From Microbacterium oleivorans (GTDB lineage: Bacteria > Actinomycetota > Actinomycetes > Actinomycetales > Microbacteriaceae): a stretch of 64,000 nt of DNA. Location of the stretch: NCBI RefSeq assembly GCF_001691565.1, contig NZ_MAYO01000003.1, positions 1,090,756 through 1,154,755 on the forward strand, given 5' to 3'. This document shows, piece after piece, positions 1 to 7,102 of the stretch (within the stretch, counting starts at the first letter, position 1; every line of letters begins with the position of its first letter). The position numbers were made by a program, and so were the translations under genes. The notes under the pieces are model-generated. The model was not told the origin of the DNA, searched no databases, and saw only the letters and a list, made by a program, of their open reading frames with translations.

Positions 1-76
1 CACCGACGGAACGCTGACCGAGGTGCCCCACGAGGGTCTCGGCCTGCGCTTCACCGACCCGGAAGGACTCCGATGA
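1..76 (+). CDS. 3' end of a gene, possibly an enolase-superfamily sugar-acid dehydratase
   Basis: Only the last 24 codons are present (first full codon at base 2, TGA at 74-76). The visible tail includes VPHEGLGLRF. A VP-x-x-x-GLG turn just before the C-terminus is typical of mandelate racemase/glucarate dehydratase-type enzymes (VPDGPGLG). The stop overlaps the ATG of the semialdehyde dehydrogenase downstream, which acts on the product of sugar-acid dehydratase pathways, so the context fits. With so few residues the family call is an inference, not a demonstration. Confidence 0.4.
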   Translation, partial: TDGTLTEVPHEGLGLRFTDPEGLR

Positions 77-1521
77 CCACGTCACCCGAAGAACTCGCCC
101 GCCTCACCGACGCCGCCGCGGCCGCCGCGCCGATCTGGCGCACGTCGTCCGCCGACGATCGCGCGCGCTGGCTGACGGCCGTCGCCGACGCCCTCGACGC
201 GCACGCCGACGAACTCGTCGCGATCGCCGACCGCGAGACCCGTCTTGGGGCCGTCCGCCTTCGCGGCGAGGTCGGCCGCACGACGGGGCAGCTGCGCCTG
301 TTCGCCTCGGTCGTCCGCGAGGGCTCTTACCTCGAGCTGACCGTCGACGACGCGGATGCCGCGGCCACTCCGCCCCGGCCGGAGCTGCGTCGCCTGCTCG
401 TCGGCGTCGGCCCGGTCGCCGTGTTCTCGGCATCCAACTTCCCGTTCGCGTTCTCGGTCTGCGGTGGCGACACCGCCTCGGCGTGGGCGGCGGGCAACCC
501 GGTCATCGTGAAGGCGCACTCGGGGCACCCCGAACTGTCGGAGCGCACCGCCGCGATCGCGATCGACGCGCTGACGGCCGCGGGCGCTCCCGCCGGGTCG
601 CTCGCTCTCATCGAGGGCCGCGAGGCGGGCAACGCGCTCGTGCAGCACCCCGTCATCCAGGCCGCCGGGTTCACAGGCTCGCTCTCGGGCGGACGTGCAC
701 TGTTCGACCTCGCGAGCGGGCGCCCCGACCCGATCCCGTTCTACGGCGAACTCGGCAGCGTGAACCCCGTCGTCGTCACGACGGGCGCCGCAGCGGCTCG
801 CGGCGCGGTGCTCGCGACTGGACTCGTCGGCTCGTTCACGCTCGGCGCGGGGCAGTTCTGCACGAAGCCCGGTGTCGTGTTCATCCCGCGGGATGCCGGT
901 ATCGAGCAGCTCGTGGCGGACGCCGTCGCCGGTGCTGCCGGTGGACCGCTGCTCACCGAGCGCATCACGACGGCCTTCCCCGACGGCATCCGCGAGCTCG
1001 AGGCCGACCCGTCGGTCGAGGTGCTCGCCCAGGGCGCCGAGACGCCCGACGGTGCCCGCCCCGTGGTGTTGACGACGGATGCCGCGGCGGTCGCCGACCG
1101 TCCCGAGACGCTCATCGCAGAGGTCTTCGGGCCGGTCACCCTGCTCGTCCGCTACAGCGACGAGCACGAGCTCGTCCGCGCGCTGCGCGCCGTGCCGGGA
1201 AGCCTCACCGCGACCCTGCACAGCGAGGCAGGCGAGGACGTCGCCGAGGTGCTCGAGCTGCTGCAGCTGCGCGCCGGACGCGTGCTGTTCGCGGGCTGGC
1301 CGACCGGCGTCGCGGTGACCTGGTCGCAGCAGCACGGCGGACCGTGGCCCGCGACGACGTCGCTCCACACCTCGGTCGGCGCCACGGCGATCCGCCGGTT
1401 CCTGCGGCCGGTCGTCTTCCAGGATGCGCCCGACGCGCTGTTGCCCGAGGCGCTCCGTGACGCGTCGCTGGCGCGGCTGCCGCACCGCCGCAACGGCGTG
1501 CTGCAGGTGCCGTCCGCATGA
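73..1521 (+). CDS. alpha-ketoglutarate semialdehyde (2,5-dioxovalerate) dehydrogenase
   Basis: A 482-residue aldehyde dehydrogenase, full length for the family. It should oxidise 2,5-dioxovalerate to 2-oxoglutarate with NAD(P)+, the last step of oxidative (non-phosphorylating) pathways for hexuronates, aldarates and pentoses. Visible residues are the SNFPFAFS stretch near 121, general base Glu226 in YGELGSVNP and catalytic Cys263 in GQFCTKPG. The combination ELGSVNP plus GQFCTKPG separates this subfamily from betaine-aldehyde or succinate-semialdehyde enzymes. The ATG overlaps the preceding stop (ATGA), and its own stop overlaps the next start, so it is mid-operon. In this locus it would drain galacturonate-type sugar acids into the TCA cycle. 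That substrate is inferred from context. Confidence 0.85.
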   Translation: MTTSPEELARLTDAAAAAAPIWRTSSADDRARWLTAVADALDAHADELVAIADRETRLGAVRLRGEVGRTTGQLRLFASVVREGSYLELTVDDADAAATPPRPELRRLLVGVGPVAVFSASNFPFAFSVCGGDTASAWAAGNPVIVKAHSGHPELSERTAAIAIDALTAAGAPAGSLALIEGREAGNALVQHPVIQAAGFTGSLSGGRALFDLASGRPDPIPFYGELGSVNPVVVTTGAAAARGAVLATGLVGSFTLGAGQFCTKPGVVFIPRDAGIEQLVADAVAGAAGGPLLTERITTAFPDGIRELEADPSVEVLAQGAETPDGARPVVLTTDAAAVADRPETLIAEVFGPVTLLVRYSDEHELVRALRAVPGSLTATLHSEAGEDVAEVLELLQLRAGRVLFAGWPTGVAVTWSQQHGGPWPATTSLHTSVGATAIRRFLRPVVFQDAPDALLPEALRDASLARLPHRRNGVLQVPSA

Positions 1522-2477
1522 GCGCGGCGTTCGACCTCGTCCGCGGGCACGTCGATGCGGGCCGGCTGCCGTCGGCCGTGCTCGGTGTGGCCACGGCCGA
1601 GGGGACGGTTGCGCTCGAGGGCTTCGGGGCCGCGGCATCCGATCGGTACCCGCTCTTCTCGATCACGAAGCCCCTGCTGGGGATCGCCGCGGCGCGGGCG
1701 ATCGAGCGCGGGCTGCTGACGACCGAGACGCCGCTTCGGGATGCTGTGCCGGAGTTCGGCGCGGGGCGCGACGACATGGTGCTGCTGCGTCACCTCGCCT
1801 CGCACACCGCCGGCATCGCCGAGCCGCCGCTCGACCCCGTGACGCCGCTGCGTGAGGAGCTCGTCACCCGCGGTCGGGACTTCGCCGCGGGCAGCGCCTC
1901 GCGCTACTCGTCGCTCGCGTTCGAGGGCATCGCGGCGCTCGTCGAGCACACGACTGGTCGCGAGTGGGCGGATGCCGTGGGTCAGTGGGCCGGCGAGATC
2001 GGCGCCGACGGCCTCAGCCTCGACCACGCGGGCTCGGTCGAGGTCGTCGACGCTGCGGCGTCGGGCGTCGACATGGCCCGGTTCGCCGCGGTGCGGCATC
2101 CGGGCGCCGGACTCGTCGGCCGTGCCGAGGACCTGCTGCGGCTGGGGTCGGAGTTGCTGCGCATCGAGGGCGGGGCGACCGGCGGCATCCTGCAGCCGGC
2201 AACGCTGGCGATGATGCGACGGCCGCTGACCGGCGACATCCCGCGGCTCGAGCCGTACACCGCGGAGCGCGGGCAGGACTGGGGGTTCACGTGGAACCTC
2301 CGCTCGCGCGCGCCCGGCCTCATCGACCAGGACGTCTACGGCCACGGCGGCTGGGCCGGCACCGAGTTCTGGGTGCACCCGACCGCCGGCGTCGCCTGGG
2401 TGCTGCTCACGAACGCCGTCTCGCGCCCCGGCGTCGACCTCGACGCGATCGACAACGCGGTCGTGTCCGGGCGCTGA
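1518..2477 (+). CDS. serine hydrolase of the class C beta-lactamase/esterase fold (paralogue A)
   Basis: A 319-residue cytoplasmic protein with no signal peptide. The nucleophile motif is SITK (Ser48 and Lys51), the second catalytic motif is Tyr130 in SRYSS, and a C-terminal HGG (in YGHGGWAG) replaces the KTG box. This is the layout of EstB/penicillin-binding-protein-like esterases rather than true beta-lactamases, which are exported. It overlaps the dehydrogenase stop by four bases, so it is translationally coupled. A second copy at 5850-6815 is roughly three-quarters identical by eye and also ends a glycan operon. A role in removing acyl or acetyl groups from sugars or sugar acids is plausible but unproven. 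Confidence 0.75.
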   Translation: MSAAFDLVRGHVDAGRLPSAVLGVATAEGTVALEGFGAAASDRYPLFSITKPLLGIAAARAIERGLLTTETPLRDAVPEFGAGRDDMVLLRHLASHTAGIAEPPLDPVTPLREELVTRGRDFAAGSASRYSSLAFEGIAALVEHTTGREWADAVGQWAGEIGADGLSLDHAGSVEVVDAAASGVDMARFAAVRHPGAGLVGRAEDLLRLGSELLRIEGGATGGILQPATLAMMRRPLTGDIPRLEPYTAERGQDWGFTWNLRSRAPGLIDQDVYGHGGWAGTEFWVHPTAGVAWVLLTNAVSRPGVDLDAIDNAVVSGR

Positions 2478-2511
2478 GGGTGTGCGCGTGGGCGCGGCGT
2501 CCTTCGCGTCC

Positions 2512-2585
2512 AGATCATGTTCTCTCGCCGAGATCACGTGTCGTGGACGTTCGTCGCGTGTGCCTTCGGCGAGAGGACATGATCC
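2512..2585 (+). repeat. Palindromic intergenic repeat, copy 1
   Basis: The left arm GATCATGTTCTCTCGCCGA (2513-2531) pairs with 2566-2584 with one G-T wobble. An inner CAC/GTG stem and a variable loop lie between. Three more copies lie at 3952, 19210 and 21851. This copy sits between two convergent genes, so it could also act as a terminator, but other copies lie elsewhere relative to genes. Confidence 0.85.
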
Positions 2586-2627
2586 GGATGCCGCATGGCA
2601 GGCCCGGCGACAGCCACCCCGCCTTCG

Positions 2628-3668
2628 CTATCGGAAGGCGAAGACGAGGATCAGGACGGGCACCACGACCAGGTAGCAGACGCCAAACGCCAGGATGACG
2701 GCTGTTCGCCGCGAGGTCACCTCCCGCAGGCGCCGACCGTCATCGCCCACGCCGGGCGGCGGGGTGAGGACCTCGGGGATCTGCTCCCCCGCGGAATCCG
2801 TCCCCGCGAGGTTGTCGTCGCGCCACCGAGCCCACTGATCGACCTTCTTGCTGAGCGCGCGGACAGTGGCCAGCAGCCACGTCCACGTGTCGGGGTCGAC
2901 GGTGACGAGCGGCCCTTTCGCGTACAGGAACAGCCAGTCGTCGATGATCTCGGCATCCAGTCGCGCCGCGGTGTCGATGAAGCGAGCCATGATGTCGGGC
3001 GCGAACAGGTACAGCGCGTCCCTCTCGTAGCCTGCCGGACAGTACAGGCCGAAGTGCTGATCGAACTCGCCCTCCAGACGCAATCGCTGGTCGGGGTCGG
3101 GGACGAACATCGATTCGCGGCCGCCGACCACACCGCGCTCGGCGAGGCCGTCGAGCACGATGTGCGGCAACGGAGCGTCGAGTCTGATGGCGACGTATCC
3201 ACGTCCCGAGTAATTCGCGATCTCCACGAAGCGGCCGCCAGGAAGGTGGATCGTCGGATCGGCCGCCTTCGAGCGCCACTTCGTGAAAAGGATGCCGGGA
3301 TATTGCGGCTCGTACTCGCGGCCTACGTAGATGAGTCCGTTCGCCTTGGTGAACTCGTGGACACGGTAGGGGGATTCCACTCGCGGATCCCAGGCGGAAT
3401 TCACGTATCGCCACGTCACCGGGATGGCCACGGCCGCCAGGGCCGTGATCATGATCTCCCACAGCTCAGGCCAGGTCCAGAGGTCCAGGTGAGCGAGGAT
3501 GAGCACCGGAACGAAGAACACGAACCACACCGCTGAGAGCGTCATCATGATCAACGCGACCGTCAGCAGCGGCGCCCCTCGCCCAACGGACCATCGCGGG
3601 ATGTGCCTCTTGTTGTAGGCCTTCACCGCAGCTCGATCCACCGGGTCCGTGAGGGCCGAGAAGTCCAT
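2628..3668 (-). CDS. Hypothetical membrane protein with a large central soluble domain
   Basis: A 346-residue protein I do not recognise. Hydrophobic segments lie near residues 33-58 (LLTVALIMMTLSAVWFVFFV), 68-85 and 322-344 (AVILAFGVCYLVVVPVLILV). Between the second and third are about 230 soluble residues with several Trp/Tyr motifs (EPQYPGILFTKW, DDWLFLYAKGP). There is no signal peptidase site or lipobox. It is a single gene, convergent with the serine hydrolase upstream and divergent from the GH35 gene. Its ATG is at 3666-3668. No function is proposed. Confidence 0.6.
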   Translation of the reverse strand: MDFSALTDPVDRAAVKAYNKRHIPRWSVGRGAPLLTVALIMMTLSAVWFVFFVPVLILAHLDLWTWPELWEIMITALAAVAIPVTWRYVNSAWDPRVESPYRVHEFTKANGLIYVGREYEPQYPGILFTKWRSKAADPTIHLPGGRFVEIANYSGRGYVAIRLDAPLPHIVLDGLAERGVVGGRESMFVPDPDQRLRLEGEFDQHFGLYCPAGYERDALYLFAPDIMARFIDTAARLDAEIIDDWLFLYAKGPLVTVDPDTWTWLLATVRALSKKVDQWARWRDDNLAGTDSAGEQIPEVLTPPPGVGDDGRRLREVTSRRTAVILAFGVCYLVVVPVLILVFAFR

Positions 3669-3872
3669 GCGGCCACGCTATCGAGGGACGATCCGTCATG
3701 CCCGCCTGAACCCTGGCCCTTGCGCACGAGCCGGCCCTGTGGTCAGGGTGCGCAGAGGAGTGGTCTCGGGACGCCACGGGGATTCGGCGAAGAATGCCGG
3801 CCGTGCCGGATCAGAGGCGCCGTCGGTCTGACGGGGCCGGAACGGGGCATGGCAGGGCTCCCGCGCCGCGAC

Positions 3873-3927
3873 ATTCCGTCACGGACGGTCGCTTCGCGCC
3901 GCGGCATCCCACCCTCCGCGACGGAAT
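3873..3927. repeat. Unrelated hairpin next to repeat copy 2
   Basis: The arm ATTCCGTCACGGACGG (3873-3888) is the inverse of 3912-3927 with two mismatches across a 23-base loop. It differs in sequence from the 70-base palindromic family beside it and occurs once here. It may be an attenuator or an upstream terminator. Confidence 0.5.
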
Positions 3928-3951
3928 CTCGGCAGCTTCCCCCGCGTCGAC

Positions 3952-4021
3952 ATCATGTTCTCTCGCCGAGGTCACACATTCTGCGCGGGCGGAGCGTGTG
4001 CGTTCGGCGAGAGGACATGAT
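3952..4021 (+). repeat. Palindromic intergenic repeat, copy 2
   Basis: The arms 3952-3969 (ATCATGTTCTCTCGCCGA) and 4004-4021 pair with one T-G wobble. The inner stem is CACAC 3973-3977 with GTGTG 3996-4000. It is immediately followed by CCGGA, as in copies 1 and 3. It lies in a divergent promoter region, upstream of two genes rather than after any gene, which argues against the family being simple terminators. Confidence 0.85.
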
Positions 4022-4054
4022 CCGGAGGGGGTGCGAGCGGATGCCGCACGGTTC

Positions 4055-4068
4055 GGAAAGCGCTTCCC
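4055..4068. promoter_or_regulatory. LacI-family operator upstream of the GH35 gene
   Basis: The sequence GGAAAGCGCTTCCC has a perfect AAGCGCTT core, the CG-centred palindrome typical of LacI-family sites. It lies 30-44 bases before the GTG start, where binding would block transcription. The LacI gene at 21990-22991 is the only such regulator in the window and the natural candidate. Confidence 0.6.
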
Positions 4069-4098
4069 GGTGGCGCAGGATCTCGCTAGGGGGGGCGG

Positions 4099-5850
4099 GT
4101 GACTTCCAGGTTCGCCATCGGCGAGACCGACTTCCTCCTCGACGGTCAGCCGCACCGGATCATCTCCGGCGCCCTGCACTACCCGCGCGTACACCCCGAC
4201 CTCTGGCGCGACCGGATCCGCAAAGCGCGGCTCATGGGGCTGAACGCGATCGAGACCTACGTCATGTGGAACGCGCACGAGCCCGTCCAGGGACGATGGG
4301 ATGCCACCGGCGCGCTCGACCTCGGCCGCTTCCTCGACATCGTCGCGGAAGAGGGGATGCACGCGATCGTCCGACCCGGCCCGTACGTGTGCGCCGAATG
4401 GCACGGCGGCGGCCTGCCGACCTGGCTGACCTCCGACCGCGACCTGCGGCTGCGCAGCTCCGACCCGCGCTACCTCGCCGCGGTGACCTCGTACCTCGAG
4501 AAGGTCAACGCGATCGTCGCGCCCCGACAGATCGACACCGGCGGCTCGGTCATCCTCGTGCAGATCGAGAACGAGTACGGCGCCTACGGGTCGGACAAGG
4601 ACTACCTCGCAGAGCTGATCCGCGTCACCCGCGCCGGCGGCATCACCGTCCCGCTGACGCAGGTCGACCAGCCCATCCCCCACATGCTCGAGGGCGGTGC
4701 GCACGAAGGGCTCCACAAGACCGGCTCCTTCGGCGGACGCATCGACGAACGGCTCGCCGTGCTGCGCGAGCACCAACCGACCGGGCCGCTGATGTGCATG
4801 GAGTTCTGGTGCGGCTGGTTCGACCACTGGGGCGAGAAGCACCACACCACGACCTTCGCCGACTCCGCCGCCGACCTCGACCGCCTGCTGGCGGCCGGCG
4901 CGTCGGTGAACATCTACATGGTCCACGGCGGAACGAACTTCGGGCTGACCGCGGGCGCCAACGACTCCGGCCGGTACCTGCCCATGGTCACGAGCTACGA
5001 CTACGACTCACCCATCTCGGAGTCGGGCGACATCACCGAGAAGTTCCGAGCCTTCCGTGACGTCATCGCGAAGCACGCCCCTGTGCCCGACGAGCCCCTG
5101 CCCGAGCCGGTCGACGCACCGACCCCGACAGTGCGGCTCGAGGCCGTGGCGTCGCCCCTCGACCTCGTCGCCACGAGCCGTGGGGAGTTCGCGGCGCCGC
5201 CGACGATGGACGAGCTCGGTGCCGACGTCGTCCTCGTCGAGTACCGCGTCGACGCGCCGCTCGACCGCCCCGCCGTCCTGCGCGCCGAGGTGCGCGATCA
5301 CGCCTGGGTGCGGCGGGACGGAACCCTCGTCGGCCGGCTGCAGCGGACGCTCGGCGACGACACCCTCATCGTCCCCGCCGGCAGCGAGCTCAGCCTGCTC
5401 GTCGAGGAGACCGGCCGCGTCAACTACGACACGAAGATCGGCGAACCGAAGGGCCTCATCGGCGACGTGCAGCTCGACGGGGCACCCGTCACCGGTCCGT
5501 GGCGGGTGCGGACGATCGACGTCCCCGCCCTGGCGGTCGCCGTCACCGCCGCGGACGCGACCCCGCTGGACGGCCCCGCCGTGGGCCCGGTCGGGCTCCG
5601 CGGCGCCTTCGAGTTGGCGGCATCCGCCGATCTGTTCCTCGACAGCCGCGGGTGGGGCAAGGGCTACGCGTGGGTCAACGGCTTCTTCCTCGGACGGTAC
5701 TGGCGACGCGGCCCGCAGCGCACGCTCTACGTCCCCGGCCCGGTGACGCGCGCCGGGGCGAACCAGCTGGTCATCGTCGAACTCGAAGAGACAGCCGAAC
5801 CGACGGCGCGCTTCCTCGCGCGCCCCGACCTGGGACACGAGGTGGAGTGA
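4099..5850 (+). CDS. Beta-galactosidase, glycoside hydrolase family 35
   Basis: A 583-residue enzyme removing terminal beta-linked galactose, for instance from the galactan side chains of rhamnogalacturonan I. The (beta/alpha)8 domain fills residues 1-330. Proton donor Glu159 lies in QIENEYG and nucleophile Glu235 in CMEFWCGWFDHWG. Two beta-sandwich domains follow, ending with the jelly-roll motif GWGKGYAWVNGFFLGRYW. No signal peptide is seen, so it acts on imported oligosaccharides. The start is GTG, chosen because a G-rich Shine-Dalgarno-like run (4090-4095) precedes it and the GH35 N-terminus fits. The stop overlaps the start of the next gene by one base. A LacI-type operator lies just upstream. 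Confidence 0.93.
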   Translation: MTSRFAIGETDFLLDGQPHRIISGALHYPRVHPDLWRDRIRKARLMGLNAIETYVMWNAHEPVQGRWDATGALDLGRFLDIVAEEGMHAIVRPGPYVCAEWHGGGLPTWLTSDRDLRLRSSDPRYLAAVTSYLEKVNAIVAPRQIDTGGSVILVQIENEYGAYGSDKDYLAELIRVTRAGGITVPLTQVDQPIPHMLEGGAHEGLHKTGSFGGRIDERLAVLREHQPTGPLMCMEFWCGWFDHWGEKHHTTTFADSAADLDRLLAAGASVNIYMVHGGTNFGLTAGANDSGRYLPMVTSYDYDSPISESGDITEKFRAFRDVIAKHAPVPDEPLPEPVDAPTPTVRLEAVASPLDLVATSRGEFAAPPTMDELGADVVLVEYRVDAPLDRPAVLRAEVRDHAWVRRDGTLVGRLQRTLGDDTLIVPAGSELSLLVEETGRVNYDTKIGEPKGLIGDVQLDGAPVTGPWRVRTIDVPALAVAVTAADATPLDGPAVGPVGLRGAFELAASADLFLDSRGWGKGYAWVNGFFLGRYWRRGPQRTLYVPGPVTRAGANQLVIVELEETAEPTARFLARPDLGHEVE

Positions 5851-6815
5851 TGGCCTACGCCGCTGCATTCGATCTGGTCGCACGCCACGTCACGGAGGGC
5901 CGACTGCCCTCCGCGGTGCTGGGCGTTGCGACCGCCGAGGGCACGATCGCCCTCGACGCCTTCGGCGCCGACACGGCCGACCGGTATCCGCTGTTCTCGA
6001 TCACGAAGCCGCTCGTCGGGATCGCGGCGGCGCGCGCCGTCGAGCGAGGGCTGCTCACGGCGGAGACGCCGCTGTCGGCGGCGATCCCGGGATTCGACGG
6101 TGACCGCGAAGACGTCGTGCGCCTGCGCCACCTCGTCTCGCACACCGTCGGGATCGCCGACCCGCCGCTCGATTCCGCCATCCCGCTGCGCACAGAGCTC
6201 ACCACACGCGGGCGGGACTTCGCCCCGGGAGCGGCCTCGCGCTACTCCACCCTCGCCTTCGAAGGCATCGCCGCGCTGCTCGAGCACACCACCGGCCTCA
6301 CCTGGGATGCCGCCGTCGCGGAGTGGAGTGGGGAGCTCGGTGCGACCGGACTCAGCCTCGACCACGCCGATGCAGCGAACATCGTCGACGCCGCCGAGGC
6401 GGGCGTCGACATGGAGCGCTTCCGCGCCGCGAAGAACCCGGGCGCAGGGCTCGCCGGCCGCGCCGACGACCTGCTGCGGCTGGGAAGCGCGCTGCTACGC
6501 ATCGGCGGGGGCGAGACCGGCGGCATCCTGCAGCCGGCGACGCTCGCGATGATGCGTCGGCCGATCACCGGCGACATCCCCCGCCTCGAGCCCTACGTCG
6601 CCTCGCGCGGTCAGGACTGGGGATTCACCTGGAACCTGCGCACCCGTGCGCCGGGACTCATCGACCGCGACGTGTTCGGGCACGGCGGTTGGGCAGGCAC
6701 GGAGTTCTGGGTGCACCCGTCCGCGGGCGTCGCATGGGCGCTGCTCACCACCCGCGTGCAACGCGACGGCTTCGACCTCGACGCGCTCGACAACGCCGTC
6801 ATCGCCGCCCGCTGA
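5850..6815 (+). CDS. serine hydrolase of the class C beta-lactamase/esterase fold (paralogue B)
   Basis: A 321-residue paralogue of the protein at 1518-2477, with long identical stretches (LPSAVLGVATAEGT, RYPLFSITKPL, GGILQPATLAMMRRP, GQDWGFTWNLR). It keeps the same SITK nucleophile motif, the Tyr in SRYSTLAFEG and the HGGWAG box. No export signal is present. The ATG shares a base with the GH35 stop, so it is the second gene of that operon. The pairing of one copy with a sugar-acid dehydrogenase and the other with a galactosidase suggests related substrates, perhaps acylated sugars. That is inference. Confidence 0.75.
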   Translation: MAYAAAFDLVARHVTEGRLPSAVLGVATAEGTIALDAFGADTADRYPLFSITKPLVGIAAARAVERGLLTAETPLSAAIPGFDGDREDVVRLRHLVSHTVGIADPPLDSAIPLRTELTTRGRDFAPGAASRYSTLAFEGIAALLEHTTGLTWDAAVAEWSGELGATGLSLDHADAANIVDAAEAGVDMERFRAAKNPGAGLAGRADDLLRLGSALLRIGGGETGGILQPATLAMMRRPITGDIPRLEPYVASRGQDWGFTWNLRTRAPGLIDRDVFGHGGWAGTEFWVHPSAGVAWALLTTRVQRDGFDLDALDNAVIAAR

Positions 6816-6829
6816 GCCGGCCGCACCCG

Positions 6830-7102
6830 CGCGGTCGCCCCGCGGAGGCGCGTCAGCGCCGGAGACGAAACGCCCGACTCGCGGCAGGCGTTTCGACTCG
6901 CTGCGCACGCTCAACGACCGGAGGTAAGCCTGCGGTCGCCCCGCGGAGGCGCGTCAGCGCCGGAGACGAAGCGCCCACCATCAGCAGGCGTTTCGTCTCG
7001 CTGCGCTCGCTCAACGACCGGTGGTAAGCCTGCGGTCGTTGAGCGAGGGAGCGCAGCGACCGAGACGAAACGCCCGACCCGACGTGGCAGCTCAACGACC
7101 GG
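6830..7102. repeat. Tandem repeat array, about 2.7 units of 100 bases
   Basis: Units begin near 6832, 6933 and 7033. Each contains GAGACGAARCGCCC and, in the first two, an inverted CGTTTCGWCTCGCTGCGC followed by CTCAACGACCGG. The same GGTCGTTGAGCGAG/CGTTTCGTCTCG words are common intergenic repeats in Microbacteriaceae genomes as I know them. The array fills the convergent gap between the serine hydrolase and the second GH35 gene and runs into the latter's last codons. Confidence 0.8.

Larger units (their letters stand above)
3669..4098. other. 430-base divergent intergenic region holding two hairpins and a LacI-type operator
   Basis: This is the space between the membrane-protein start on the minus strand and the GH35 start on the plus strand. 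Three structures were found: a 16-base inverted repeat (3873-3927), repeat copy 2 (3952-4021) and a LacI-type operator (4055-4068). Bases 3669-3872 show no gene or recognisable signal. Confidence 0.6.

Noticed and set aside
82..1638. Long antisense open frame of more than 500 codons across the dehydrogenase gene
   Set aside because: High-G+C genomes give long open frames on the opposite strand. It is Arg-rich with no recognisable domain, whereas the plus-strand gene has complete dehydrogenase motifs.
1518..6815. Serine hydrolases as antibiotic-resistance beta-lactamases
   Set aside because: They lack signal peptides and sit inside sugar operons; the third motif is HGG, not KTG.
6830..7102. 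Repeat array mistaken for a CRISPR array
   Set aside because: Units are about 100 bases with internal inverted segments and no spacers of even length, and no cas genes are near.
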